Part shown: piece by piece, positions 1 to 8,312 of the stretch
Numbering within the stretch: the stretch's first letter is position 1
Layout: each line of letters starts with the position of its first letter
From: Alphaproteobacteria bacterium
GTDB taxonomy: Bacteria; Pseudomonadota; Alphaproteobacteria; Puniceispirillales; Puniceispirillaceae
Direction of reading: 5' to 3'
DNA length: 11,766 nt
Assembly: GCA_011526395.1 (NCBI GenBank)
Contig: WTHW01000005.1
Span: forward strand, 1 to 11,766
The notes under the pieces: generated by a model
The model's input: the letters and a program-made list of their open reading frames with translations, nothing else
Database searches by the model: none
Told to the model about the DNA's origin: nothing
Translations under genes and position numbers: made by a program

Positions 1-1898
1 ACACAGATGACCAGCTCCGCCTGATAAAACAGGTGATGGAACAACAAGGCATTGATCCCAAAAGATGGCCACCACGCTCTCTTCTTGGCATGATCAGCAA
101 ACGGAAAGATAAGGGGCTCACTGCTGATAAGGTCTCAATCAATGAGACAGGTGATATCGCAGATGGCAAAGCAGGCGACCTCTACAAGGCATATCAGGCA
201 CGCTTAACATCACTTAATGCGGCTGATTTTGGTGATTTATTGCTCCACCTTCTGACCATATTCACAAAGCACGCCGATATTCTGGGCGAATATCAAAACC
301 GCCTCACTCATATATTGGTGGATGAATATCAAGATACCAGTGTCGCGCAATATCTATGGCTACGCTTGCTTGCGGCAAAGCCTAAAAACCTATGTTGTGT
401 AGGCGATGATGATCAATCCATCTATGGCTGGCGCGGCGCTGAAGTTGGCAATATCTTGAAATTTGAAAAAGATTATGATGGCGCACAAACAGTCCGGCTC
501 GAAGAGAATTATCGCTCAACAGGTCATATTCTTGCTTGTGCCTCTGCCTTGATATCTCACAATGAAACCCGTCTTGGTAAGGATCTTTATACCAGCCATG
601 ATGAAGGTGATGCTATCCAGATTTCAGGCTATTGGGATGGCAATGAAGAGGCCAGAAGCCTATCATCTCAAATTGAATTTTTGATTAAAGATGACCATCC
701 GCTTGATCAAATCGCTGTTTTGGTACGCGCTGGCTTCCAGACACGCGAGTTTGAAGAACGCTTCATGGCAATCGGCTTGCCTTACCGCGTTGTTGGCACA
801 CGCTTTTATGAACGCGCTGAGATTAGAGACGCCCTTGCTTATCTGCGCCTCATTGCCCAGCCATCTGATGATTTGGCGTTTGAGCGGATTATCAACACGC
901 CCAAACGCGGGCTTGGCCCCACATCTTTGAAAGTGATTTTCGAATATGCCAGAGCCACAAACCAGCCCTATCTTGCCGCCGCACGCGCGCTGGCTGATTC
1001 TGATGAATTAAAACCACAAGCCCGCCGCCAGCTTACGCAATTTATTGCATTGGTGGATAATTGGCGCCTTGAGGCAAAACAACAAATGGCAAGCGATCTG
1101 GCACGTTTTGTGCTTGATGATTCAGGCTATACAGCCATGTGGCAAGCTGACAAAAATCCAGATTCGCCAGGCCGTCTTGAAAACCTCAAAGAACTTGTTA
1201 CCGCGATGGATGAATTTGATACCCTAGAGGGGTTTTTGGAACATATCGCACTTGTCACGGATACTGAAAATAACAACCAAGATGGCGAGGTCTCATTGAT
1301 GACCTTGCATGCGGCAAAGGGGCTTGAATTTGATACTGTCTTCCTACCCGGCTGGGAGGAAGGCTTGTTCCCATCACAAAGATCGCTAGATGAAAATGGC
1401 GGCGCTGGCCTCGAAGAAGAAAGACGTCTTGGCTATGTCGGCATTACAAGAGCGCGCAAAAACCTATTCATCTCATTTGCCGCCAACAGGCGCGTTCATG
1501 GCTTATGGCAAGCATGTATTCCTTCGCGCTTTATCTCTGAATTACCCAAAGCGCATATCAAAGAGGATATGGCACATGGCCTCACGCTTGGCAGATCAGA
1601 GCCACTTATGGTTGGCACAGCTGATACACGTGTTGGTCAAGCTGGCTATGGGCCGGGCTGGCAACGTGCAGCAAGCCGCCAGAATAAAGCCATATCACAA
1701 CCACCGCCGCGTGATGCTGATGGCTGGGTGCCAGATACATCTAGCTCAGGCTTCGTGCGAGGTGAGCGTGTCTTTCATCAAAAATTCGGCATGGGTGATG
1801 TCAAATCTGTCGAAGGTGATAAACTTGAAATTGCTTTTGACAGGGCAGGGCGCAAGAAAGTGGTCGCCAGCTTTGTTGAAAAAATGAATAAGACGTAA
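1..1898 (+). CDS. uvrD: UvrD/PcrA-type ATP-dependent DNA helicase (5' end beyond window)
   Basis: A superfamily 1A 3'-5' DNA helicase that unwinds DNA in nucleotide excision and mismatch repair and strips proteins from DNA. The frame is open to the left edge (codons from base 3 read TDDQLRLIKQ), so the gene starts outside; about 630 residues remain. Helicase motifs appear in order: motif II DEYQD (321-335), motif III GDDDQSIYGWRGA (402-440), motif IV EENYRST, motif V TLHAAKGLEF (1302-1331), and motif VI RRLGYVGITRARKNL near 1425-1469. The Walker A motif must lie upstream and is not seen. The C-terminus (from about 1752) carries GERVFHQKFGMG followed by a small beta-rich stretch, matching the C-terminal Tudor-like module of PcrA/UvrD that contacts RNA polymerase. 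The stop is TAA, 12 bases before prmA, suggesting co-transcription. UvrD, PcrA and Rep cannot be fully separated by eye, but the tail module favours UvrD/PcrA over Rep. Confidence 0.93.
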   Translation, partial: TDDQLRLIKQVMEQQGIDPKRWPPRSLLGMISKRKDKGLTADKVSINETGDIADGKAGDLYKAYQARLTSLNAADFGDLLLHLLTIFTKHADILGEYQNRLTHILVDEYQDTSVAQYLWLRLLAAKPKNLCCVGDDDQSIYGWRGAEVGNILKFEKDYDGAQTVRLEENYRSTGHILACASALISHNETRLGKDLYTSHDEGDAIQISGYWDGNEEARSLSSQIEFLIKDDHPLDQIAVLVRAGFQTREFEERFMAIGLPYRVVGTRFYERAEIRDALAYLRLIAQPSDDLAFERIINTPKRGLGPTSLKVIFEYARATNQPYLAAARALADSDELKPQARRQLTQFIALVDNWRLEAKQQMASDLARFVLDDSGYTAMWQADKNPDSPGRLENLKELVTAMDEFDTLEGFLEHIALVTDTENNNQDGEVSLMTLHAAKGLEFDTVFLPGWEEGLFPSQRSLDENGGAGLEEERRLGYVGITRARKNLFISFAANRRVHGLWQACIPSRFISELPKAHIKEDMAHGLTLGRSEPLMVGTADTRVGQAGYGPGWQRAASRQNKAISQPPPRDADGWVPDTSSSGFVRGERVFHQKFGMGDVKSVEGDKLEIAFDRAGRKKVVASFVEKMNKT

Positions 1899-1899
1899 C

Positions 1900-1904
1900 A
1901 GGAG
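1900..1904 (+). promoter_or_regulatory. prmA ribosome binding site
   Basis: AGGAG lies two bases after the helicase stop, six bases before the ATG at 1911. A TTG at 1908 would be only three bases away, so this site selects the ATG. Confidence 0.75.
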
Positions 1905-1910
1905 CCTTTG

Positions 1911-2798
1911 ATGCTTACCGATGAAAGCTGGTCCATCCGCTTCGAGACAAGTGACGATACCACCGCCTTTGAAACAGCGCTGACTGAAATCTGTTCTGTA
2001 CTCGCTATATCAGTATCACGCCCCTATTTGGATGCGCCTTACTGGGTTGTTGAGGGCTTTTGCGATTTTGCCCCTGATGAGGCGCTAGTTGCCTCATCCT
2101 TATCAATGGCATCTCCATCTGGCACCGCTCCTGAATTTTCTATCATTGCACATGGCAAACGCGACTGGCTTGCAGAAAACAGAGCCTCTTTCCCTGCGCT
2201 TCATATTGGGCGCTTTTGGATTTATGGCTCTCATATCACAGACCAGCCACCAGCTGGCACAACGGCAATCCTTGTGGATGCCGCAGAGGCATTTGGCTCA
2301 GGCACGCATCCAACCACCGAAGGCTGTTTGCGCTTAATTGATGATATTTTGAAAAAAAATGATGTTTATAATGTGCTAGATCTTGGTGCTGGCAGTGCGA
2401 TTTTGGCGATGGCGGTTGCCAAAATGATACCACAGGCCATGATCACAGCCTCTGATATTGATCAAATCGCAACAGATACAGCGATTAAAAACCGTAAAAT
2501 CAATGGCATTGCCCCATCTTCAATGCGCTGTGTGACCTCACAAGGCTTTGCTCATCGTCATATGGTCAACCAAGCGCCTTATGATCTTCTGATTGCCAAT
2601 ATTCTGGCAGGGCCTCTCAAACAGCTTGCCCCTGAAATTGCACGTCATCTTGCCCGGCGCGGCAGGCTTGTTCTCTCTGGCATCCTTAACAGCCAAGAAA
2701 GACAGATTGCCGCCGCCTATCGTGCGCAGGGTCTGATTATCACAAACCGTGTGCGCATTGATGGCTGGTCAGCGCTTGAATTACGTCATATGGGCTAG
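1911..2798 (+). CDS. prmA: Ribosomal protein L11 methyltransferase PrmA
   Basis: A cytoplasmic SAM-dependent methyltransferase that trimethylates ribosomal protein L11 on its N-terminus and lysines. The 295-residue length is typical. The N-terminal ~110 residues form the substrate-recognition domain. A linker with AFGSGTHPTTEGCLRLI (residues 127-143), the PrmA hallmark, leads into a class I Rossmann methyltransferase. SAM motif I is VLDLGAGSAILAMA (155-168), the acidic ribose-binding loop is ASDID (180-184), and the catalytic-face motif is IANILAGPL (228-236). Motif I reads GxGxA rather than the usual GxGxG. The ATG at 1911 is chosen over the TTG immediately before it because of the AGGAG spacing. 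It sits between uvrD and the aminopeptidase with short gaps, so it is probably the middle gene of an operon; the partners share no obvious pathway. Confidence 0.95.
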   Translation: MLTDESWSIRFETSDDTTAFETALTEICSVLAISVSRPYLDAPYWVVEGFCDFAPDEALVASSLSMASPSGTAPEFSIIAHGKRDWLAENRASFPALHIGRFWIYGSHITDQPPAGTTAILVDAAEAFGSGTHPTTEGCLRLIDDILKKNDVYNVLDLGAGSAILAMAVAKMIPQAMITASDIDQIATDTAIKNRKINGIAPSSMRCVTSQGFAHRHMVNQAPYDLLIANILAGPLKQLAPEIARHLARRGRLVLSGILNSQERQIAAAYRAQGLIITNRVRIDGWSALELRHMG

Positions 2799-2812
2799 CA
2801 GGGAATATTATT

Positions 2813-4543
2813 ATGACCACCATCTATCATGACAGATTACAGGCACTTCGCGGCGTCCTATCCGCCCAGCAACTTGACGGTGTTGTGATTTGGCGCGGTG
2901 ATATGTTTCAAGGCGAAGAGGTGCGCGCCTGTGATGAACGCCTTGCCATGATAAGTGGTTTTACAGGCTCAGCTGGCTATGCCCTTATTCTGCAAGATAA
3001 AGCCTTTGTCTTATCTGATGGCCGCTATCATCTTCAGATGGCACAGCAAATTGATAATGATATCTTTCAATGGCGTGATTCAGCGCCCAGCGCTATCACA
3101 GATATCCTATCTGAACAGGCCAGCTCTGCTGATGGCTTAACACTTGGCTATGATGCGCAAACAACAACGCTAGCCGCCGCGCGCCGCTTGCCAAAACAAG
3201 CTGGCGATACCCCTATCACATGGCGCCCTTTGGCTGAAAACCCGCTTGATAGCCTCTGGCATGACAGGCCATCTGTCATGCGTGACAAGGCCTATCTGCT
3301 TGCTAATGATATCACAGGGCAATCCTCATCTGACAAGCTTGCCACCTTGCAAGCCACATTGGCTGACAATCACCAAGATGGCATCATCATCAGCGCGACT
3401 GATTGTGTAAATTGGCTGTTTAATATTCGTGGCAATGATTTGGCCAATACGCCTTTTCATTTATGTTTTGCCTATATTCCTGCCACAGGCACCCCCCATC
3501 TGATTGAGGGGGATTATGACAATCTGCCTTCCAAAAGCTGGCAAGATTTCTGCGCCTCATTGCCATCAGGTCATTACAGCATTGATGCGCAAACATTGCC
3601 AATGGCCTTATATGAGGGCTTGCAACGTGACGGCGTCACCTTTACCGAACAGGCCTGCCCTTTATATTTACCCAAAGCCTGCAAAAATGCCGCCGAGCTT
3701 GATGGCTTTGCAAAGGCGCATTTGCAAGATGCGATTGCTGTTTGCTCCTTTTGGCATTGGCTTGAGGCTTGCGATGATATCACCTCGTATCATGAAACAG
3801 ATCTGGTTGAAAAACTGCAATCATATCGCGCATCATCTGATGGGTATCTGTGCGACAGCTTTGATACCATCATGGGCTCAGGTGAAAATGGCGCCATCAT
3901 CCATTATCGCGCCCTAAAAAATGCCGACAGCCTCATTCAAAATAACACGCTTTTATTGATTGATTCAGGCGCGCATTACAAAACAGGCACAACAGACATC
4001 ACCCGCACCTTTATCATTGGCGCGCCAGATGACGAGATGACAACAGCCTATAGCGCTGTCCTAGCAGGTCATATCGCATTGGCAAAGACACGCTTTCCTA
4101 TTGGCACAAATGGCACAGCGCTTGATGCGATTTGCCGTGCGCCTTTATGGGCAAGGGGGCTTGATTATGCACATGGCACAGGTCACGGTGTTGGTCATAT
4201 CCTGTCTGTTCATGAAGGCCCATCACATATCTCAAAACGCCCCAGCCCAGCCCTTGCCGCTGGCATGGTCCTCTCAAACGAGCCAGGCTATTACGAAGCT
4301 GGCAAATGGGGCATCAGGCTTGAAAATCTTATCGCGATTGAGGCGGTGCAAGATGGCTTCCTTGCGCCTCAGACACTCACCTTTGTCCCCTTTGAAAGCC
4401 GCCTAATTGACACCTCACTTTTGGACGCTGATGCCTTGCAATGGCTCAATGACTATCATCACTCTGTCTATGATTTGGTATCACCACATCTCTCAGCTGA
4501 TATGGCAAGCTGGCTTGCTGGCAAATGCGCGCCGCTATCTTAA
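2813..4543 (+). CDS. Xaa-Pro aminopeptidase (aminopeptidase P, family M24B, three-domain type)
   Basis: A metallo-aminopeptidase that removes an N-terminal residue preceding proline; cytoplasmic, as no signal peptide or membrane segment is visible. At 576 residues it matches the long three-domain form related to eukaryotic cytosolic APP1, rather than the ~440-residue E. coli PepP. Two creatinase-like N-terminal domains (about 1-150 and 155-300) precede the pita-bread catalytic domain (about 305-510). All five metal ligands are present: D384 (LLIDSG), D395 (TGTTDITRT), H458 (HGTGHGVGH), E490 (LSNEPGYY) and E504 (IRLEN). The catalytic-site histidines H364 (IHYR) and H467 (SVHEGP) are also present. 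A C-terminal ~65-residue extension follows, as in the APP1 group. The ATG at 2813 has an AGGG about nine bases upstream. The start is 14 bases after prmA, so it is probably the last gene of that operon. The TAA stop lies inside a small hairpin. Confidence 0.94.
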   Translation: MTTIYHDRLQALRGVLSAQQLDGVVIWRGDMFQGEEVRACDERLAMISGFTGSAGYALILQDKAFVLSDGRYHLQMAQQIDNDIFQWRDSAPSAITDILSEQASSADGLTLGYDAQTTTLAAARRLPKQAGDTPITWRPLAENPLDSLWHDRPSVMRDKAYLLANDITGQSSSDKLATLQATLADNHQDGIIISATDCVNWLFNIRGNDLANTPFHLCFAYIPATGTPHLIEGDYDNLPSKSWQDFCASLPSGHYSIDAQTLPMALYEGLQRDGVTFTEQACPLYLPKACKNAAELDGFAKAHLQDAIAVCSFWHWLEACDDITSYHETDLVEKLQSYRASSDGYLCDSFDTIMGSGENGAIIHYRALKNADSLIQNNTLLLIDSGAHYKTGTTDITRTFIIGAPDDEMTTAYSAVLAGHIALAKTRFPIGTNGTALDAICRAPLWARGLDYAHGTGHGVGHILSVHEGPSHISKRPSPALAAGMVLSNEPGYYEAGKWGIRLENLIAIEAVQDGFLAPQTLTFVPFESRLIDTSLLDADALQWLNDYHHSVYDLVSPHLSADMASWLAGKCAPLS

Positions 4544-4549
4544 AGATAG
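4535..4549. terminator. Small hairpin between convergent genes (weak terminator candidate)
   Basis: CTATCT and AGATAG form a six-bp stem around the aminopeptidase stop codon (loop TAA). It sits in the 15-base zone where the two transcription units meet, so it could serve either strand. The stem is AT-rich, and neither side has a run of T, so it is not a canonical intrinsic terminator. The call rests mainly on position. Confidence 0.25.
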
Positions 4550-4558
4550 GCTATAATC

Positions 4559-6640
4559 TCAACTTGAAATCAGAGCCTGCCACTCTTCTTCACTCAGCAT
4601 GGCAACACCCAGCTCTGCAGCCTTTTTGGCTTTTGAGCCAGCATCTGCGCCAATAATGACATAATCTGTTTTCCCTGAAACAGACCCAGATACCTTTGCC
4701 CCAAGGCGTTCTGCTGTTGCCTTTGCCTCACTTCGTGACTGCAAGGTCAATGTGCCTGTAAAGACCACAATCTTGCCAGCCACAGGGCTATCATCTTGCG
4801 GCTTCTCAGGTGCGATAGGCGTTATCTCAGCGAGCAGATTTTCCACCGCCTTTTGATTTGCCTCATCACTGAAAAAGGCAATAATATCATCAGCCATCGC
4901 ATCTCCAATTTGGTCAATGCGCACCAAATCTTCATAAGCGGGATGTGTCTTATCATGTGCAAGGCGCGCCGCCTCTGCCAGCTTTGGTAATGTCTCATAA
5001 TTCAGCGCTAGTAATTTGGCAGTGGCTTGCCCAATTTGCCTGATCCCAAGGCCGAAAATCACACGCTCCAGCGCGATGGTGCGACGCTCATTTATCGCTG
5101 ATATCAAATTCTGTGCTGATATCTTGCCCATACGCTCAAGGCCAGCAATCTCATCAAAGCGCGTTGTCAGCTTGAAAATATCTGCCGGCTCCGTCAGCCA
5201 GCCAGCTGCAATAAATTGCTCAATCTGCTTGGCACCTAGCCCTTCAATATCAAAGGCATTGCGCGAGACAAAATGCTTCAGCGATTCGTTAAATTGCGCC
5301 GGGCAAGTATATGTCCCAGAACAACGGCGCACTGCCTCACCCTCAGGGCGCAAGGCAGGATTGCCACAAGCAGGGCAGGTCGTTGGAAATTCATATGCCA
5401 CAGAATGGCTGGGGCGCTTATCAACCAGTACCTCAACAATCTGCGGTATCACATCACCTGCACGTTGCAGGATAACCGTATCACCAATGCGAATATCTTT
5501 GCGGATGATTTCATCTTCATTATGCAAGGTCGCGTTCGAGACCATCACCCCGCCCACATTCACAGGCGCCAGCCGCGCAACAGGTGTCAAAGCACCTGTC
5601 CTGCCCACCTGAATATCAATGGCCTCTAGCGTTGTAACAGCCTTTTCAGCAGGAAATTTATGCGCAATCGCCCATCGCGGCGCACGCGCCACTTGCCCAA
5701 GGCGCCTTTGATACTCATGGTTGTCAATTTTATAAACAACCCCATCAATATCATATGGCAAGCCAGCGCGCGCCTCACCAATCATCTGATAATGCGCAAT
5801 CAGCTCTTCTGCTGTATCACATGATTTCGTCAGATCATTCACCTGAAAGCCAAAGCCCCGCAAATCAGATAAAAAGGCCGAATGTGTTTCCCAATTCTGG
5901 CCTTCAATCACCCCCGCGCTATAGGCAAAAAATTGCAAGTTGCGCTCCCCAGTGATACTCGCATCTTTCTGGCGAAGCGAGCCAGCGGCGGCATTACGCG
6001 GATTGGCAAATAACTTTGCGCCTTTCTCTTCTTGCGCCTTATTCAGCGCGATGAAATCATCTCTATCCATATACAGCTCACCGCGCACTTCCAAGATAGC
6101 TGGCGGCGTGCCTTTTAGGCTTTTTGGAATGGCATCTGTGACCATAATATTTGCCGTCACATCCTCGCCCGTTGTCCCATCACCTCTTGTGGCGGCTTGC
6201 ACCAATGTGCCGCTCTCATAGCGTAGCGCCAATGACAGACCATCAATCTTTGGCTCAGCCATCAAAGTCACCGGCGCGGTATCATCAAGTGATAAAAACC
6301 GCCTTATGCGCGCGATAAATTCATGCACATCCTCATCTGCAAAGGCGTTTGATAGGGATAGCATCCCGATTTCATGCACAATTTTACCAAAGCCAGATTG
6401 CGGTTTTGCCCCCACTTGGGCTTCTGGCGTATCTTTGCGCACCAATTCAGGAAAGGCCTCTTCCAGCGCGCGATTATACCGCACCAGCGCATCAAACGCC
6501 CCATCAGATATCTCAGGGTCATCTTGCCCATGATAGCGATCATTATGATAGGCAATCAGCTTCGCCAGCTGTGCTAGCCTATCTGCCGCTTCAATGGGCG
6601 TTAAATTTGCAGGCTCTTGGCTGATATCAAACACTGTCAT
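4559..6640 (-). CDS. ligA: NAD+-dependent DNA ligase LigA
   Basis: Seals nicks in duplex DNA using NAD+, joining Okazaki fragments and finishing repair. The 693-residue protein has the complete family layout. Domain Ia with the YHxxDxPEISDxxFD-type segment is at residues 31-50. The adenylation domain has catalytic lysine K131 in EPKIDGLSLAL and downstream TRGDGTTGEDVT (151-162), GELYM (187-191) and DGVVYKID (299-306). An OB-fold follows, with VGRTGALTPVA (345-355) and GDTVILQRAGDVIPQ (386-400). A zinc finger carries C422, C425, C440 and C446 with the same spacing as E. coli. Helix-hairpin-helix repeats occupy about 455-590, and a BRCT domain about 618-693 (VVFTGTL, SGKTDYVIIG). The ATG start overlaps the end of recN by 14 bases and has only a weak purine-rich site (TAGG) upstream, so translation is probably coupled to recN. 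It is the last gene of the leftward unit. Confidence 0.98.
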   Translation of the reverse strand: MTVFDISQEPANLTPIEAADRLAQLAKLIAYHNDRYHGQDDPEISDGAFDALVRYNRALEEAFPELVRKDTPEAQVGAKPQSGFGKIVHEIGMLSLSNAFADEDVHEFIARIRRFLSLDDTAPVTLMAEPKIDGLSLALRYESGTLVQAATRGDGTTGEDVTANIMVTDAIPKSLKGTPPAILEVRGELYMDRDDFIALNKAQEEKGAKLFANPRNAAAGSLRQKDASITGERNLQFFAYSAGVIEGQNWETHSAFLSDLRGFGFQVNDLTKSCDTAEELIAHYQMIGEARAGLPYDIDGVVYKIDNHEYQRRLGQVARAPRWAIAHKFPAEKAVTTLEAIDIQVGRTGALTPVARLAPVNVGGVMVSNATLHNEDEIIRKDIRIGDTVILQRAGDVIPQIVEVLVDKRPSHSVAYEFPTTCPACGNPALRPEGEAVRRCSGTYTCPAQFNESLKHFVSRNAFDIEGLGAKQIEQFIAAGWLTEPADIFKLTTRFDEIAGLERMGKISAQNLISAINERRTIALERVIFGLGIRQIGQATAKLLALNYETLPKLAEAARLAHDKTHPAYEDLVRIDQIGDAMADDIIAFFSDEANQKAVENLLAEITPIAPEKPQDDSPVAGKIVVFTGTLTLQSRSEAKATAERLGAKVSGSVSGKTDYVIIGADAGSKAKKAAELGVAMLSEEEWQALISS

Positions 6641-8306
6641 GACCTAGCAATGTCACAGCCGCCGCGCGCGCCTCTGGCGTGATATGCTCACCTGCTAACA
6701 TGCGCGCGATTTCTTCTGCGCGTTCATGTTCTGTCAACATATCTGTGCGGCTTATCACACTATCATCATGTGTTGATTTGGCGATTTTATAATGATGGTT
6801 GCCTTTGGCGGCAACTTGCGGTGAATGTGTGATGACAAGGGTTTGCGCCGCTTTACCAAGGCGTGATAGACGCTCGCCAACAGCCGCCGCCACAGCGCCG
6901 CCCACACCTGAATCAACCTCATCAAAAATCAGTGTCTTTGGCGCTTCTGTGCGCGCCAATACCACTTTTAGCGCAAGCAAGAATCGCGCCAGCTCTCCGC
7001 CTGATGCTGCTTTTTCAATCGGGGCTAAATCTTGCCCTGGATTGGCGGCCGCTTCAAACCTAACAATATCCCAGCCAAGCGGCGTCCATTTGTTATCTTC
7101 TGCATCACTGATTGATTTGCATAAGGTGGCAAAGCGCGCTGCCTCTAACTTTAGGGGCGGTAATTCTGCCATTACAGCCTCATCTAGCTTTGCGGCAACA
7201 GCGCGTCTGCGCTCTGTAATGCTTTGTGCCACACGCTGATAATAATCACGCCATTCACGCTCTTTGGCTTTCAATTCCGCCAAATTGCCAGACCCATCAT
7301 CTAACTGCGCTAACCGCATGGCAAGGCTTTCATGAATCTGCGGCAACTCATCGCTGGAAACATTATGTTTGCGCGCTTGTGTGCGGATTTCATGCAAGCG
7401 GTCATCAATTTGCTGCAGCCTTGTAGGATCTGCTTCTAATGATGATGCCACAGAACTTAATTCAGCACTTGCTTCTGATAATTCAGCCATCGTGCGTGAT
7501 AGCGCATCAAGTGCATTATCAAGACGCCCTGCCCCAGCATCAGCCACACGTTCAATCGCAGATAGCGCGCGCGATATCGCCGCCTCAGCACCTGCTTCAG
7601 CCCGTAAAGCATCATCAGCAATCCCAAGCGCTTCTGCAATTTTCTCTAAATTGGTAAACAGCGCGCGCTCTTCTGACAGCGCATTATCCTCACCTGCCTT
7701 GGCATCTAGCAAATCAAGCTGTTCAACTGCATCACGAAGCCACTCTTCTTCCTCGCGCGCTTTTTCCAATAGGGCTTCAGCGGCTTCGTAGTCTTTGCGT
7801 GATTTATGCCATCCCTGATAGGCCTCTTTTAATTTTGCCAGCGTATCATCATGCTGGCACGCCCTATCAAGAAGCCCTAGATGGTTACTTGCATCCAGCA
7901 GGCCGCGCCCTTCGAACTGGCCTTGAATTTCAACCAACATATCACCGCACATGCGCAATAAATTTACCGATACAGGCTCATCATTAATCGAAGCAGGCGA
8001 TTTGCCATCACCTCTGATCTGGCGCTTAATCAGCAACTCATCTGACCGCTCAATCCCCGCCTCATCAAGCAACTGCCAGACAGGGTGATCAGGCGCAATC
8101 TCAAACCGCGCTGTCACAGATGCGCGCTCAGTGCCTTTGCGCAACAGGCCGAAATCAGCACGCGCGCCAAGTGCAAGCCCAAGCGAGTCAAGCAAGATAG
8201 ACTTGCCCGCGCCTGTCTCACCTGTCAGCACAGTCAGACCTGATTTAAAATCAAGGCTTAGTTCTTCGATAAGAACGATATTTTTAACGCTCAGATAACA
8301 GAGCAT
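6627..8306 (-). CDS. recN: DNA repair protein RecN
   Basis: An SMC-like ATPase that acts early in double-strand break repair by holding or presenting DNA ends for RecA. The 559 residues match the family. The N-terminal half-ATPase has Walker A GETGAGKS (29-36, K35). A long coiled-coil region with many Leu/Glu/Ala heptads spans about 150-390. The C-terminal half-ATPase has the ABC signature ASGGELARF (434-442), Walker B TLIFDEVDSG (458-467) and the H-loop VITHSPQVAA (491-500). The Q-loop region reads EIQGQFEGRGLLD, where many homologues have IHGQH. The ATG follows a TAAGG that overlaps the bamD stop codon, with only six bases between the genes, so it is probably co-translated with bamD. It overlaps ligA by 14 bases. 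No LexA-type operator is evident at the junction, and independent SOS control seems unlikely in this layout. Confidence 0.97.
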   Translation of the reverse strand: MLCYLSVKNIVLIEELSLDFKSGLTVLTGETGAGKSILLDSLGLALGARADFGLLRKGTERASVTARFEIAPDHPVWQLLDEAGIERSDELLIKRQIRGDGKSPASINDEPVSVNLLRMCGDMLVEIQGQFEGRGLLDASNHLGLLDRACQHDDTLAKLKEAYQGWHKSRKDYEAAEALLEKAREEEEWLRDAVEQLDLLDAKAGEDNALSEERALFTNLEKIAEALGIADDALRAEAGAEAAISRALSAIERVADAGAGRLDNALDALSRTMAELSEASAELSSVASSLEADPTRLQQIDDRLHEIRTQARKHNVSSDELPQIHESLAMRLAQLDDGSGNLAELKAKEREWRDYYQRVAQSITERRRAVAAKLDEAVMAELPPLKLEAARFATLCKSISDAEDNKWTPLGWDIVRFEAAANPGQDLAPIEKAASGGELARFLLALKVVLARTEAPKTLIFDEVDSGVGGAVAAAVGERLSRLGKAAQTLVITHSPQVAAKGNHHYKIAKSTHDDSVISRTDMLTEHERAEEIARMLAGEHITPEARAAAVTLLGHDSV

Positions 8307-8312
8307 GGCACC

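Noticed and set aside
4552..4557. Perfect TATAAT on the + strand in the convergent gap
   Set aside because: The region 16-18 bases upstream is GC-rich (around GCGCCG) with no -35 resemblance. A promoter here would only produce ligA antisense.
5016..5612. 198-residue open frame on the + strand inside ligA
   Set aside because: Lies wholly opposite a fully intact LigA with all motifs. It shows no start signal and no family resemblance.
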